From SIG77 sp045589595 (GTDB lineage: Bacteria; Verrucomicrobiota; Lentisphaeria; Victivallales; UBA1829), in NCBI GenBank assembly GCA_045589595.1, contig JAZNPK010000028.1, positions 62,001-126,000 on the forward strand: a DNA stretch of 64,000 nucleotides. Direction: 5' to 3'. How positions within the stretch are numbered: the first letter of the stretch is position 1; each line of letters opens with the position of its first letter. A program made the position numbers and the translations under genes. Shown in pieces: positions 8,755-16,868 of this stretch. The notes below the pieces were generated by a model. That model ran no database searches and was not told where the DNA came from. It worked only from the letters and a program-made list of their open reading frames with translations.

Positions 8755-9300
8755 ATGAGCAGAATCAAGCCGCTTTTGTTGTCGGCAGCAGCCGTTGTTG
8801 CCGCCGTTTTTGCTATGGGAGCCCCCAGCTCCTGTTCCCCTGAAAATTGGCTTGATCCCGACCGCTATGAGGAACTTCAGCGTCCGGCTCAAGCTAAAAT
8901 TTCCATTCATCCCGTGATCAAATACCGGCATGGTGCTGAAACGGAAATGACCATCCCCACATATTCCAAACGGGAAGTCACGGTCAGTTCCCCCTGGCTC
9001 ACATCCAGAGAGATCGAAAAAGTTCAGGCGGTGCCCCGCCCCTCCAAACCCGGTTATTATGACCTTGAGATCACCCTGACTCAGAAGGGCAGACGCGAAT
9101 GGATCATGCTTTCCAATGCTTACGCCCATGAAGAAATGGCGTTTGTGATCGATGGCGTGTTTTACCGCGGATTCCGTCCCCGCAGACTGCTGGATGAAAA
9201 CAGCGTGCTGGTCTTTGTTGACGGACCCTTCGATCCCGCGACAGCCAAAGAACTCGCCTATCATTCTGAATTCAATTATATGAAACTTAACGATAAGTAA
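8755..9300 (+). CDS. Lipoprotein of unknown function (tandem paralogue 2)
   Basis: 181 residues from the ATG at 8755, preceded by GGAG. The N-terminus is a signal sequence ending in PSSC (Cys27), a somewhat atypical lipobox. It is a clear paralogue of the preceding gene product (about 130 alignable residues), so the pair arose by tandem duplication. It has its own promoter and ends 25 bases before hppA with no terminator between, so it is likely co-transcribed with the pyrophosphatase. The function is unknown; periplasmic or outer-membrane-facing location is inferred. Confidence 0.8.
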   Translation: MSRIKPLLLSAAAVVAAVFAMGAPSSCSPENWLDPDRYEELQRPAQAKISIHPVIKYRHGAETEMTIPTYSKREVTVSSPWLTSREIEKVQAVPRPSKPGYYDLEITLTQKGRREWIMLSNAYAHEEMAFVIDGVFYRGFRPRRLLDENSVLVFVDGPFDPATAKELAYHSEFNYMKLNDK

Positions 9301-9325
9301 CATCAACACATCGAAAGGAAAACTT

Positions 9326-11779
9326 ATGAAACTCAAAACGATGGCAGGAGGAATTCTTTCCGTGATGGGGTGTACCACTCTGGCGGCGGAAGAAGGTCTC
9401 TTTGACAAGATCCAAGGCACATTCGACAAGGCTGGAGCCGATGTCGCTGCAACGGTTGATAAAGCCGGTGCGGACGTGGCGGCTGCGGCAAACGAAGCAG
9501 TTTCCGGTATTACTCCGGCATTCTGGATCGCACCCATCTGTGCGATCGCAGCATTGGTCGTGGCAGTGGTCTGCTACAAACTGATGATCAAAGCCCCCGA
9601 AGGCAACGACGCGATGAAACGGATCGCCGGATTCGTTCGCGAAGGTGCCATGGCGTACCTGAAACAGCAGTACAGCAAAGTCGGTATCGTGTTTGCGATC
9701 CTCTTTGTGATCTTCCTGGTCCTTGCGTTCCTCGGTCTCCAGAATCCCTTTGTGCCGGTTGCGTTCCTGACGGGCGGTTTCTTCTCCGGTCTCTGCGGTT
9801 TTATCGGTATGAAGACGGCTACCGCCGCCAGCAGCCGTACTGCTCAGGGTGCAAGCGAAAGTCTGAACCGCGGTCTGCAGGTCGCGTTCCGTTCCGGTGC
9901 GGTCATGGGTATGGTCGTTGTCGGTTTCGGTCTGCTTGACATCACGCTGTGGTACATCATTCTTGACAAAGTCGTTTATACGGCTGAAAACATGGTCAAC
10001 GGTCTTTCCCTCTGCGGTTTGCAGCTGGTTCCCGCCGGATTCGATATGAGCCACAAATTCATGGAAATCACTGCCACCATGCTGACATTCGGTATGGGTG
10101 CTTCCACGCAGGCTCTCTTCGCCCGTGTCGGCGGCGGTATCTACACCAAAGCTGCTGACGTCGGCGCCGACCTCGTCGGTAAAGTCGAAGCCGGTATCCC
10201 TGAAGACGACCCCCGCAACCCTGCCACCATCGCTGACAATGTGGGCGATAACGTGGGTGACGTTGCCGGTATGGGTGCTGACCTTTACGAATCCTATTGC
10301 GGCTCCATTCTCGCTACTGCCGCACTCGGTGCCGCCATCCCCGGCGCACTCGGTGATGCAGCTGTCCGCGTGAATGCGCCCATGATCATTGCCGGTATCG
10401 GTATCGTTCTCTCTGTTCTCGGTATCTTCGCAGTCCGCTGCAAAGAAGGTGCCAGCATGATGACGCTGCTCAAAGCACTGCGTATCGGCACCTGGGGCAG
10501 TTCCGCCCTGATCATTGTCGTTGCTGCGATCCTTGCGGCATGCGGCATTATTTCCTGGGGTATCTTCGGTGCCATCATTGCCGGTCTGGTTGCCGGTGTG
10601 GTGATCGGTTACTCCACGGAATACTATACTTCTGACGAATACAAACCCACCCAGAACCTTGCCAGTCAGGCTGTAATGGGGCCCGCTACCACGATCATTG
10701 ACGGTCTGGCTGTGGGTATGCTCTCTGCTGCGGTTCCGGTCATTGCCACAGTTCTGGCGATCCTCTGCTCCTTCGCCTTTGCAGGTGGTTTCAGCTCCAC
10801 CATCAACGGTCTGTACGGCATTGGTTTTGCTGCTGTCGGTATGCTCGCCACGCTGGGCATCACGCTGGCAACTGACGCTTACGGTCCGATCGCCGACAAC
10901 GCCGGCGGTAACGCTGAAATGTCCCACCTTCCGCCGCAGGTCCGTGAACGTACGGACGCTCTGGATATGCTGGGCAACACGACTGCTGCGACCGGTAAAG
11001 GTTTCGCCATCGGTTCTGCCGCTCTGACGGCTATGGCTCTGCTGGCGGCTGAAATTCAGGAAATCCAGATCTGGGGTACCAAGTTCAAGAGCTTCCCCGC
11101 TGATATCACCGCAAAACTGAAATTGTCTGACATCGACAACTTCCAGGTCCTGGTTGAGTTCTATGATGTGACCATCATGAATCCGCTCTTCCTCTGCGGT
11201 CTGTTCATCGGTGCCATGGTGGCATTTGTCTTCTGCGCTCTGACCATGAAAGCGGTCGGCCGTGCCGCCGGCAGCATGGTGGAAGAAGTCCGCCGCCAGT
11301 TCCGTGAAATCCCCGGTATTCTGGAAGAAAAATCCACGCCCGATTATGCCCGCTGCGTTGCCATCTCCACTGCTGGTGCCCAGCGCGAAATGATGCTGCC
11401 CTCTCTGCTGGCGATCCTGATCCCGGTCGTGACCGGTCTCGTTCTCGGCGTCCCCGGCATCATGGGGCTTCTCGCCGGTGGTCTCACCTGCGGTTTCTCT
11501 CTTGCCTGTCTGCTCAACAACGCCGGCGGCGCCTGGGACAATGCCAAGAAGCACATTGAAAAAGGCAACTTCGGCGGCAAAAAACTGCCCAACGGTGAAA
11601 AGAATCCTGTTCACGGCGCAGCTGTGATCGGCGATACGGTCGGTGACCCCTGCAAAGATACCAGCGGTCCCTCTCTGAACATCCTCGTCAAACTGATGAG
11701 CATGGTGGCGGTCGTCTTTACTCCGCTCTTTGTCCAGTTTGCTCCGAAGATCCAGGCTCTCCTGGGTATTGCAAAGTGA
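9326..11779 (+). CDS. hppA: Membrane-bound ion-translocating pyrophosphatase
   Basis: 817 residues, many membrane segments. It couples PPi hydrolysis to export of H+ or Na+. The active-site signature DVGADLVGK starts at about residue 278 and is followed by the conserved EDDPRNPATIADNVGDNVGD stretch. GNTTAATGKG at about 550-559 has Ala at the position that is Lys in K+-independent enzymes, predicting a K+-dependent pump. H+ versus Na+ cannot be decided here. The N-terminus is unusual: a signal-like segment (about 1-20), then a near-repeat DKAGADVAA occurring twice within residues 30-55, before the first core helix. A terminator follows. It would save energy from biosynthetic PPi in a fermentative cell. 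Confidence 0.95.
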   Translation: MKLKTMAGGILSVMGCTTLAAEEGLFDKIQGTFDKAGADVAATVDKAGADVAAAANEAVSGITPAFWIAPICAIAALVVAVVCYKLMIKAPEGNDAMKRIAGFVREGAMAYLKQQYSKVGIVFAILFVIFLVLAFLGLQNPFVPVAFLTGGFFSGLCGFIGMKTATAASSRTAQGASESLNRGLQVAFRSGAVMGMVVVGFGLLDITLWYIILDKVVYTAENMVNGLSLCGLQLVPAGFDMSHKFMEITATMLTFGMGASTQALFARVGGGIYTKAADVGADLVGKVEAGIPEDDPRNPATIADNVGDNVGDVAGMGADLYESYCGSILATAALGAAIPGALGDAAVRVNAPMIIAGIGIVLSVLGIFAVRCKEGASMMTLLKALRIGTWGSSALIIVVAAILAACGIISWGIFGAIIAGLVAGVVIGYSTEYYTSDEYKPTQNLASQAVMGPATTIIDGLAVGMLSAAVPVIATVLAILCSFAFAGGFSSTINGLYGIGFAAVGMLATLGITLATDAYGPIADNAGGNAEMSHLPPQVRERTDALDMLGNTTAATGKGFAIGSAALTAMALLAAEIQEIQIWGTKFKSFPADITAKLKLSDIDNFQVLVEFYDVTIMNPLFLCGLFIGAMVAFVFCALTMKAVGRAAGSMVEEVRRQFREIPGILEEKSTPDYARCVAISTAGAQREMMLPSLLAILIPVVTGLVLGVPGIMGLLAGGLTCGFSLACLLNNAGGAWDNAKKHIEKGNFGGKKLPNGEKNPVHGAAVIGDTVGDPCKDTSGPSLNILVKLMSMVAVVFTPLFVQFAPKIQALLGIAK

Positions 11780-11798
11780 ACTGATTGATCGGTTTCAC

Positions 11799-11835
11799 AT
11801 CCCCTGTTTCCTTCGGGAGACGGGGGATTTTTTTT
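11799..11835 (+). terminator. Intrinsic terminator after hppA
   Basis: A stem of about 13 bp (ATCCCCTGTTTCC with GGAGACGGGGGAT, TTCG loop) is followed by eight T. Confidence 0.9.
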
Positions 11836-11905
11836 GCCGTCCCTTATAAATTTTGATGTTAAAAATATTAAACTGTCATATTTGCAAGTTTTATCAAACC
11901 CTGAT

Positions 11906-11934
11906 TTGACAAGGTGCATTGGTGGTGCTATATT
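11906..11934 (+). promoter_or_regulatory. Near-consensus promoter for the FabK/NMO-family gene
   Basis: TTGACA, 17-bp spacer, TATATT, about 60 bases before the start codon. Confidence 0.8.
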
Positions 11935-11993
11935 GTTAGAAATGAAATGATTTCGACTGAAACAGACTGTTATAAAATGAAAGGTGTTTTATT

Positions 11994-13019
11994 ATGACAG
12001 AACTGAAAAATCTGAATCCCTTCCTGAAAAGGGGCAGTGAATTTCTGAATGTGAAGTACCCCATTCTTTGCGGTGCTATGACTTGGGTTTCCGAACCGCA
12101 GCTTGTGGCTGCTGTCTGTAATGCCGGATGCTTCGGCTGTCTTGCGGGCGGCAACGCGCCTGTGGAGATCCTCCGTCAGCAGATCAATGAAGTCCGCAGT
12201 CTGACGGATCATTCCTTTGCGGTCAATCTGATCACCATTGCCCCGGCGTACCACGATCAGCTTGCCATGCTGGCAGAGATGAAAGTGCCGTACATTGTGT
12301 TTGCCGGAAGTTTTCCGAAGGAAAAAGAAGTGATTGCCGCCAAGGAAACGGGCGCGAAAGTTCTCTGTTTTGCATCCACGGTCTCCATTGCGGAACGGAT
12401 GATGCGTTTCGGCGCGGACGCCATTATTCTGGAAGGCAGCGAAGCCGGTGGTCATATCGGACACGTTTCTTCTGTTGTGCTGATGCAGCAGGTCCTGTTC
12501 CGTTTTGCGGAGCAGATCCCCATGTTTGTTGCCGGTGGTATTGCCACGGGTAAAATGATCGCTCATGCGCTTCTGATGGGTGCGGCGGGCGCCCAGCTCG
12601 GCACCCGGTTTGTGATGACGGAAGAATGTCGCGCCCACGAAAACTTCAAACTTGCATTCCGTCGCGCCAATGCCCGTGATGCGGTGGCTACGCCCCAGTT
12701 CGATTCCAAACTTCCGGTGGTTTCTGTCCGTTCTCTCCGAAACAAAGGGATGGATGAATTCGGGAAACTCCAGCTGCGTCTGCTCAAGGAACTGGAAGCG
12801 GGGAATGTGACCCGTCAGTTCGCGCAGGAAGAAGTGGAACGGTTCTGGGTCGGTGCTTTGCGCCGCGCGGTGGTGGATGGCGATGTGGACAACGGTTCGC
12901 TGATGGCTGGTCAGTCTGTCGGTCTTGTGGACCGTATTATGCCGATCCGTGAGTTGGTGGATGAACTCCTGACGGATGCTGATACTGAACTTGCGGTTGT
13001 GAAAAGCAAACTCAGTTGA
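11994..13019 (+). CDS. FMN-dependent nitronate monooxygenase / FabK-family oxidoreductase
   Basis: 341 residues forming a TIM-barrel flavoprotein of the 2-nitropropane dioxygenase/FabK family. Seen are the N-terminal YPILCGAMTWVS and GCFG.LAGGNAP segments and the FMN-phosphate region GADAIILEGSEAGGHIG (about 141-157), followed by AGGIATG. The GNAP and E(G/S)EAGGHIG wording is closer to FabK (NAD(P)H-dependent enoyl-ACP reductase, last step of fatty acid elongation) than to typical nitronate monooxygenases, but sequence alone does not separate them and no fatty-acid genes are adjacent. AAAGGTG precedes the ATG. It is a single-gene unit between a strong promoter and a hairpin. Confidence 0.8.
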   Translation: MTELKNLNPFLKRGSEFLNVKYPILCGAMTWVSEPQLVAAVCNAGCFGCLAGGNAPVEILRQQINEVRSLTDHSFAVNLITIAPAYHDQLAMLAEMKVPYIVFAGSFPKEKEVIAAKETGAKVLCFASTVSIAERMMRFGADAIILEGSEAGGHIGHVSSVVLMQQVLFRFAEQIPMFVAGGIATGKMIAHALLMGAAGAQLGTRFVMTEECRAHENFKLAFRRANARDAVATPQFDSKLPVVSVRSLRNKGMDEFGKLQLRLLKELEAGNVTRQFAQEEVERFWVGALRRAVVDGDVDNGSLMAGQSVGLVDRIMPIRELVDELLTDADTELAVVKSKLS

Positions 13020-13044
13020 AAAAAATAATTCCGTTTTTTTATTG

Positions 13045-13080
13045 AAATGCTCTTGTATTCCGGTGCAGGAGCATTTATTT
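13045..13080 (+). terminator. Probable terminator after the FabK/NMO gene
   Basis: An 11-bp stem (AAATGCTCTTG with CAGGAGCATTT) with a 10-base loop is followed by a T-rich ATTTT tail. The T-run is weaker than in other terminators here. Confidence 0.6.
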
Positions 13081-13081
13081 T
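13053..13081 (+). promoter_or_regulatory. Possible promoter for GH16 gene, overlapping the terminator
   Basis: TTGTAT, 17-bp spacer, TATTTT inside the terminator hairpin, about 43 bases before the GH16 start. It is weaker than the others listed. Confidence 0.35.
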
Positions 13082-13123
13082 ATCTCTGCCGCAGACTGAA
13101 CAACAATTGGAAAGTGATATTTT

Positions 13124-14083
13124 ATGAAGTCATTCAGGATCGATGAGCGTCACGCAGAAAGTTTTCTCCCGGCAGATAAAGAATGGAAACTTGTCTGGAA
13201 CGATGAGTTTGACGGGAAGGAACTTGACCGTAGCAAATGGACATTCCGGATGAATTTCTGGGGGAAACGTTTTCCCGCTTATACGGATCAGGGAGTGGAA
13301 CTGGATGGCGAGAGCCATTTGCGTCTTCATCTTGTCAAAAATGATGACGGTACATTCAGTTCACCCCATCTGCAGACCGGCTCCCTGACTTATGATATCC
13401 CGCCGGAAAATGATGTGGCATTTTATCCCTTCGGCAAACTGGAAAAGCCGTTGTTTATGCACAAGTACGGTTTTTATGAGATCCGCTGCCGGTTTCCGAA
13501 ATATGACGGCTGGTGGTCTGCGTTCTGGCTTCAGGCGCCGGGGATCGGTTCCCATCCTGATCCCGGTGTTGCCGGAGTGGAATGTGATATTATGGAGAAT
13601 TACCGTCTGTATCAGGAAAACACCATAGTCGGCGGCAATATCTGGGGCGGATACGGCAGAGATTGCAAAGGCTCCGGTCATTTCCGCTGGAAGCATGTGG
13701 AAACGCCGGACCGCTGGCATTATTACGCAGTGAACTGGCGTCCTGACGGCTATACGTTTTATATCGACGGAAAAGAAGTGGGGCAGATCCTGCCCGATCC
13801 TGCAAAATATGCACCGGAACTGGATGAGAACGGCAAACATTGCGGCGGCATCACCACGGGTCCGGTATCTCATGTGGAACAGTTTATTCTGGTATCGACA
13901 GAGTGCCGCGGTTACCGCTATGAAGGAAAATGTGATCCGGCGCTGAACGGTGTGGTGCTGCCGGATTACTTTGAAGTGGACCATGTCCGCGTTTTTGATG
14001 ATGTTGCTCTGGAGGAGCAGACGGCTGCTGCCGGTGGGGATGTCCGCACCATGAGCGATGAAAAGCCCGTCTTCATCATCTGA
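13124..14083 (+). CDS. Glycoside hydrolase family 16 protein
   Basis: 319 residues of a beta-jelly-roll GH16 enzyme. The catalytic signature E-x-D-x-x-E is seen as ECDIME (E153 nucleophile, D155, E158 acid/base), with the typical WNDEFDG start at about 25 and YGFYEIRCRFPKYDGWWSAFWL before the active site. GH16 enzymes cleave beta-1,3/1,4 glucans or galactans (laminarinases, carrageenases, agarases); the substrate is not evident. There is no signal peptide, which is unusual for GH16, so it is either cytoplasmic, exported by another route, or the true start is missed; no upstream in-frame signal sequence was found. A bidirectional terminator follows. Confidence 0.88.
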   Translation: MKSFRIDERHAESFLPADKEWKLVWNDEFDGKELDRSKWTFRMNFWGKRFPAYTDQGVELDGESHLRLHLVKNDDGTFSSPHLQTGSLTYDIPPENDVAFYPFGKLEKPLFMHKYGFYEIRCRFPKYDGWWSAFWLQAPGIGSHPDPGVAGVECDIMENYRLYQENTIVGGNIWGGYGRDCKGSGHFRWKHVETPDRWHYYAVNWRPDGYTFYIDGKEVGQILPDPAKYAPELDENGKHCGGITTGPVSHVEQFILVSTECRGYRYEGKCDPALNGVVLPDYFEVDHVRVFDDVALEEQTAAAGGDVRTMSDEKPVFII

Positions 14084-14111
14084 TCTTCCACCTTCATTTT
14101 CAGGCACAAAA

Positions 14112-14136
14112 AAAGACCGGCACGAAGCCGGTCTTT
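14112..14136. terminator. Bidirectional terminator between GH16 and EIIA genes
   Basis: A perfect 10-bp stem (AAAGACCGGC with GCCGGTCTTT, loop ACGAA) with A-run and T-run flanks serves the convergent genes. Confidence 0.85.
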
Positions 14137-14165
14137 CTGTATCACTCGAATTGCTGCGGAAACCG

Positions 14166-14618
14166 TCAGCGGGAAAGGATCTCCTGGATCTTCGCGCGGT
14201 CTTCACCGGCAGCGAGGATCTCGGGGATGATGCCGTCTTCTTTGAGCTTGCTGGAAATGCTGCCCAGCAGTTTCAGATAGGCTTCCTGATCCCGTTCATC
14301 GGCAGCGAGGAAAACAACCAGATTGATGGGCTGATTGTCAAGACTCTTGTAATCTTCCACAGGAGTCTGGCAGATCGCAACGATCACGAGGGGAGAGGGG
14401 AAACCATTGACGCGGATGTGGGGAAGGGCAAGACCTTTGCCGACACCGGTGGTCATCATACGTTCGCGTTTCCAGACAGCATCACGGATCTGGTCTTCGT
14501 CCATGGTACAACGGGTTGCGGCATGCTGGACAATGTCTTCGAGGACATTTTTCTTGGTGACGCCTTGCAACAGAAGGATGGAATCCTGCTGCAGATACTT
14601 TGCAAATTCAGGTTTCAT
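14166..14618 (-). CDS. PTS EIIA (fructose/PtsN-type) domain protein
   Basis: 150 residues comprising one EIIA domain. The phospho-accepting His is H67 in the GLALPHIR motif. The start at 14618 is chosen because GAGAGGA lies upstream; an in-frame ATG 11 codons earlier has no such site. EIIA proteins of this type receive phosphate from HPr and either feed a sugar permease (FruA type) or act as regulators (PtsN, nitrogen PTS). No EIIB, EIIC, HPr or EI is in the window, so a regulatory PtsN-like role is more likely. It is the last gene of a minus-strand block starting at about 20.4 kb, though the 120-base gap after dUTPase leaves room for its own promoter. Confidence 0.85.
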   Translation of the reverse strand: MKPEFAKYLQQDSILLLQGVTKKNVLEDIVQHAATRCTMDEDQIRDAVWKRERMMTTGVGKGLALPHIRVNGFPSPLVIVAICQTPVEDYKSLDNQPINLVVFLAADERDQEAYLKLLGSISSKLKEDGIIPEILAAGEDRAKIQEILSR

Positions 14619-14740
14619 GTGTTCGTTTCCTCTCTCGTTAGAAAAAATCAAAATCGTTCCGGTATCAAATTACCACATTTTTGCCGGATTTCAAGTAGAG
14701 AAGCGGGAAAAAATGGAAAAATGTACCGTATTTTACCCGA

Positions 14741-15181
14741 TCACGCCTTTCCGGTGGAGCCGAACCCGCCGCTGCCGCGGTCCGATTCCCCCAGTTCCGC
14801 CGTTTCGCAGAGCTGAACATCGGGCAGGGCGGCAATGACCATCTGGGCGATCCGGTCGCCGCGTTTGATCTCGTAGGGCATATCTCCGGCATTGAACATA
14901 ATGCAGCAGACTTCGCCGCGGTATCCGGCATCGATGGTGCCGGGGGTATTGAGAAGCGTCATGGAAAATTTCAGTGCCATACCGCTGCGGGGGCGGATCT
15001 GCGCCTCAAATCCAACGGGCAGTTCCAGAAAAAGTCCGGTAGGCGCGAGAGTGACTTTTCCCGGCTGAACGGTCAGATCGGTACGCGATCTCAAATCGTA
15101 AGCGGCGTCATCCGCATGTGCCTTTGCAGGTTTCAGATCGAGGGCGTCATCGCTCATTTTGAATCGGATGATAGTGGACAT
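14741..15181 (-). CDS. dut: Deoxyuridine 5'-triphosphate nucleotidohydrolase (dUTPase)
   Basis: 146 residues. It hydrolyses dUTP to dUMP and PPi, keeping uracil out of DNA. All five trimeric dUTPase motifs are seen: 1 at about 24-31 (DDAAYDLR), 2 at 64-69 (PRSGMA), 3 at 81-95 (GTIDAGYRGEV...), 4 at 108-115 (GDRIAQMV) and 5 at 135-144 (RGSGGFGSTG). The start at 15181 has AAAGGAG nine bases upstream; a longer in-frame reading would run into the permease gene. It lies 20 bases after the permease stop, within the clpC operon. Confidence 0.95.
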   Translation of the reverse strand: MSTIIRFKMSDDALDLKPAKAHADDAAYDLRSRTDLTVQPGKVTLAPTGLFLELPVGFEAQIRPRSGMALKFSMTLLNTPGTIDAGYRGEVCCIMFNAGDMPYEIKRGDRIAQMVIAALPDVQLCETAELGESDRGSGGFGSTGKA

Positions 15182-15201
15182 GATCTTTTTCTCCTTTGCG
15201 G

Positions 15202-16347
15202 TCATGTTTTCCGGTCGATGGTGTTCCGCAGTCCGTCTGCGATAAAATGAAAGGCACAGACGCAGAAAAATACTGCCAGTCCGGGCCAGAGCATCAGATT
15301 CCAATAGGTCAGGGGATCTTCCAGTGCCTGCCGCAGCAGTTCGCCCCAGCTCGCCGTGGGGATCTGGACGCCGAAGCCGAGAAAACTCAGGGAATTTTCT
15401 GCAAGGATCGCGCCCGCAACATCAAATGCAAAACAGACAAATACCGGTCCCGCCACATTGGGCAGCAGATGCCGGAACATGATCCGGACAAAGGGGACCC
15501 CCAGAGATTCGCAAGCCTGAATATACTGCATCTGACGCTGTTTCAGAACTTCCCCGCGAACCAGCCGCGCCAATCCCGGCCAGCCGGTACAGCCCAGTAC
15601 AAGGATCACAAGCAGAATGGATTGCCGCGATCCGCTGTCCAGCATCAGTGCCATCAGGATCAACAGCAGCAGAAATGTGGGAAAACAGATAACGATCTCC
15701 ACCACACGCTGAACGAACAGATCAAATTTTCCGCCGAGATAGCCGGAGAACAATCCCACCGATACCCCGAGCAGCAGCGAAATGGCAGACGCCAACAGCC
15801 CCACTGCCAGCGAGACCCGCCCGCCGTAAAGCATTCTTGCAAAAACATCCCGGCCTGATTGATCGGTACCGAGCCAGTGTTCCGCCGACGGTTTTTCATA
15901 GGTGTCGGGCGATGTGGCGAAGGGACTGTACGGCACGGGCGTCCGGATGATCGTCCGGATGCCGGGCAGTTGATCGTAACCCGTGGTGTCATTGACCCGC
16001 TGAACGGTCAGGAATGGAATGATCAGCAGGATCAATGCGGCAAACATCAGCCACTTTTTTTTATGCAGGATCAATGCCGCAGGCAGAGCAAGCAGCAGAT
16101 AATTGAAGATCTTTTCCACAAAGACTTCCTGTACATCCGGTGCAAAAAAATCCCGGAGCGCAGGACTGAACGGCATCCCTTCTTCCGGAATGACCAGAAG
16201 CGGCAGACCGTTGGCGATGAGGGGCGCAAGCACCGCTGTCAGAAACAGCAATGCAATGAAAATCAGCGCAACCACAGCCATACGTTCCTTTTTGAAACGC
16301 TGTACAGCCTCCTGAAACGGGGTCGGATTTTCAGTTTGTCCGGTCAA
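15202..16347 (-). CDS. ABC transporter permease, OppC/DppC/YejE-like
   Basis: 381 residues. It is an inner-membrane subunit of a peptide/nickel-type importer. The OppC hallmark HWLGTDQSGRDVFARMLYGGR and the EAA loop (EVLKQRQMQYIQACESLG...) are present. The start is read as TTG at 16347: GGAG within the last codons of the Nudix gene is correctly spaced from it, and the stop of that gene falls two bases earlier; a longer reading would overlap Nudix by 40 bases. Between the first helix and the GTD motif is an insert with two extra predicted membrane segments, longer than in classical OppC. No ABC ATPase, OppB partner or binding protein is encoded nearby, so the rest of the transporter must be elsewhere. 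Confidence 0.88.
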   Translation of the reverse strand: MTGQTENPTPFQEAVQRFKKERMAVVALIFIALLFLTAVLAPLIANGLPLLVIPEEGMPFSPALRDFFAPDVQEVFVEKIFNYLLLALPAALILHKKKWLMFAALILLIIPFLTVQRVNDTTGYDQLPGIRTIIRTPVPYSPFATSPDTYEKPSAEHWLGTDQSGRDVFARMLYGGRVSLAVGLLASAISLLLGVSVGLFSGYLGGKFDLFVQRVVEIVICFPTFLLLLILMALMLDSGSRQSILLVILVLGCTGWPGLARLVRGEVLKQRQMQYIQACESLGVPFVRIMFRHLLPNVAGPVFVCFAFDVAGAILAENSLSFLGFGVQIPTASWGELLRQALEDPLTYWNLMLWPGLAVFFCVCAFHFIADGLRNTIDRKT

Positions 16348-16349
16348 AT

Positions 16350-16868
16350 TCAGTTCTCCGGTTGAAGGAGCATATTCAGTTCGCGGCAAAGAACAGGTGT
16401 CATATCGGCAGTATCGCCCTTCAGCAGACGCGCTTTCAGATCGGCGGGATCAAAAAATGCCACCTGATCGATCTCGCTTTCCTGGGGTTGGAACGGTCCG
16501 TCACAGACAATGGTGAACACCTGAACATTTTCCGATTCGATCTCATTGCGGATCTTGTACGCAAACAATTCTTTCAGTTCGCCGGGCAGGGGGATGCCCA
16601 GTTCTTCGCCGAACTCACGCTTTGCCGCATCAAGGTACGTTTCCCCGGAATCGAGATGTCCGCCCACGGCAGTATCCCATTTGCCCGGCTGGATATCTTT
16701 GTGCAGATTCCGTTTCTGAAGCAGGATCTGTCCCGCCGTGTTGAAAACGACAATATGGACGCTGCGGTGGATCAGAGATGGATCGCCGTGACAGCGTTTG
16801 CGCGGGGCGGTCCCGATCACTTCCCCCGTGGCATCATCAATGATGTCAAACAATTCGTCTGCGCTCAT
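16350..16868 (-). CDS. Nudix hydrolase (IDI/YfcD-like)
   Basis: 172 residues with a complete Nudix box GX5EX7REUXEEXGU at 70-92 (G70, E76, R84-E85, E88-E89, G91). The N-terminal DELFDIIDDATGEVIGTAPR and HRSVHIVVFN segments match the YfcD/isopentenyl-diphosphate isomerase-like branch, which act on unknown diphosphates; it is not confidently a true IDI. The start codon directly abuts the clpC stop (TAA then ATG), and its last codons carry the ribosome-binding site of the permease gene. House-cleaning of nucleotide-type diphosphates would fit with the dUTPase downstream. Confidence 0.88.
   Translation of the reverse strand: MSADELFDIIDDATGEVIGTAPRKRCHGDPSLIHRSVHIVVFNTAGQILLQKRNLHKDIQPGKWDTAVGGHLDSGETYLDAAKREFGEELGIPLPGELKELFAYKIRNEIESENVQVFTIVCDGPFQPQESEIDQVAFFDPADLKARLLKGDTADMTPVLCRELNMLLQPEN

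Noticed and set aside
9287..11614. 775-codon open frame antisense to hppA
   Set aside because: Thr/Asp/Gly/His-rich shadow of a codon-biased membrane protein gene.
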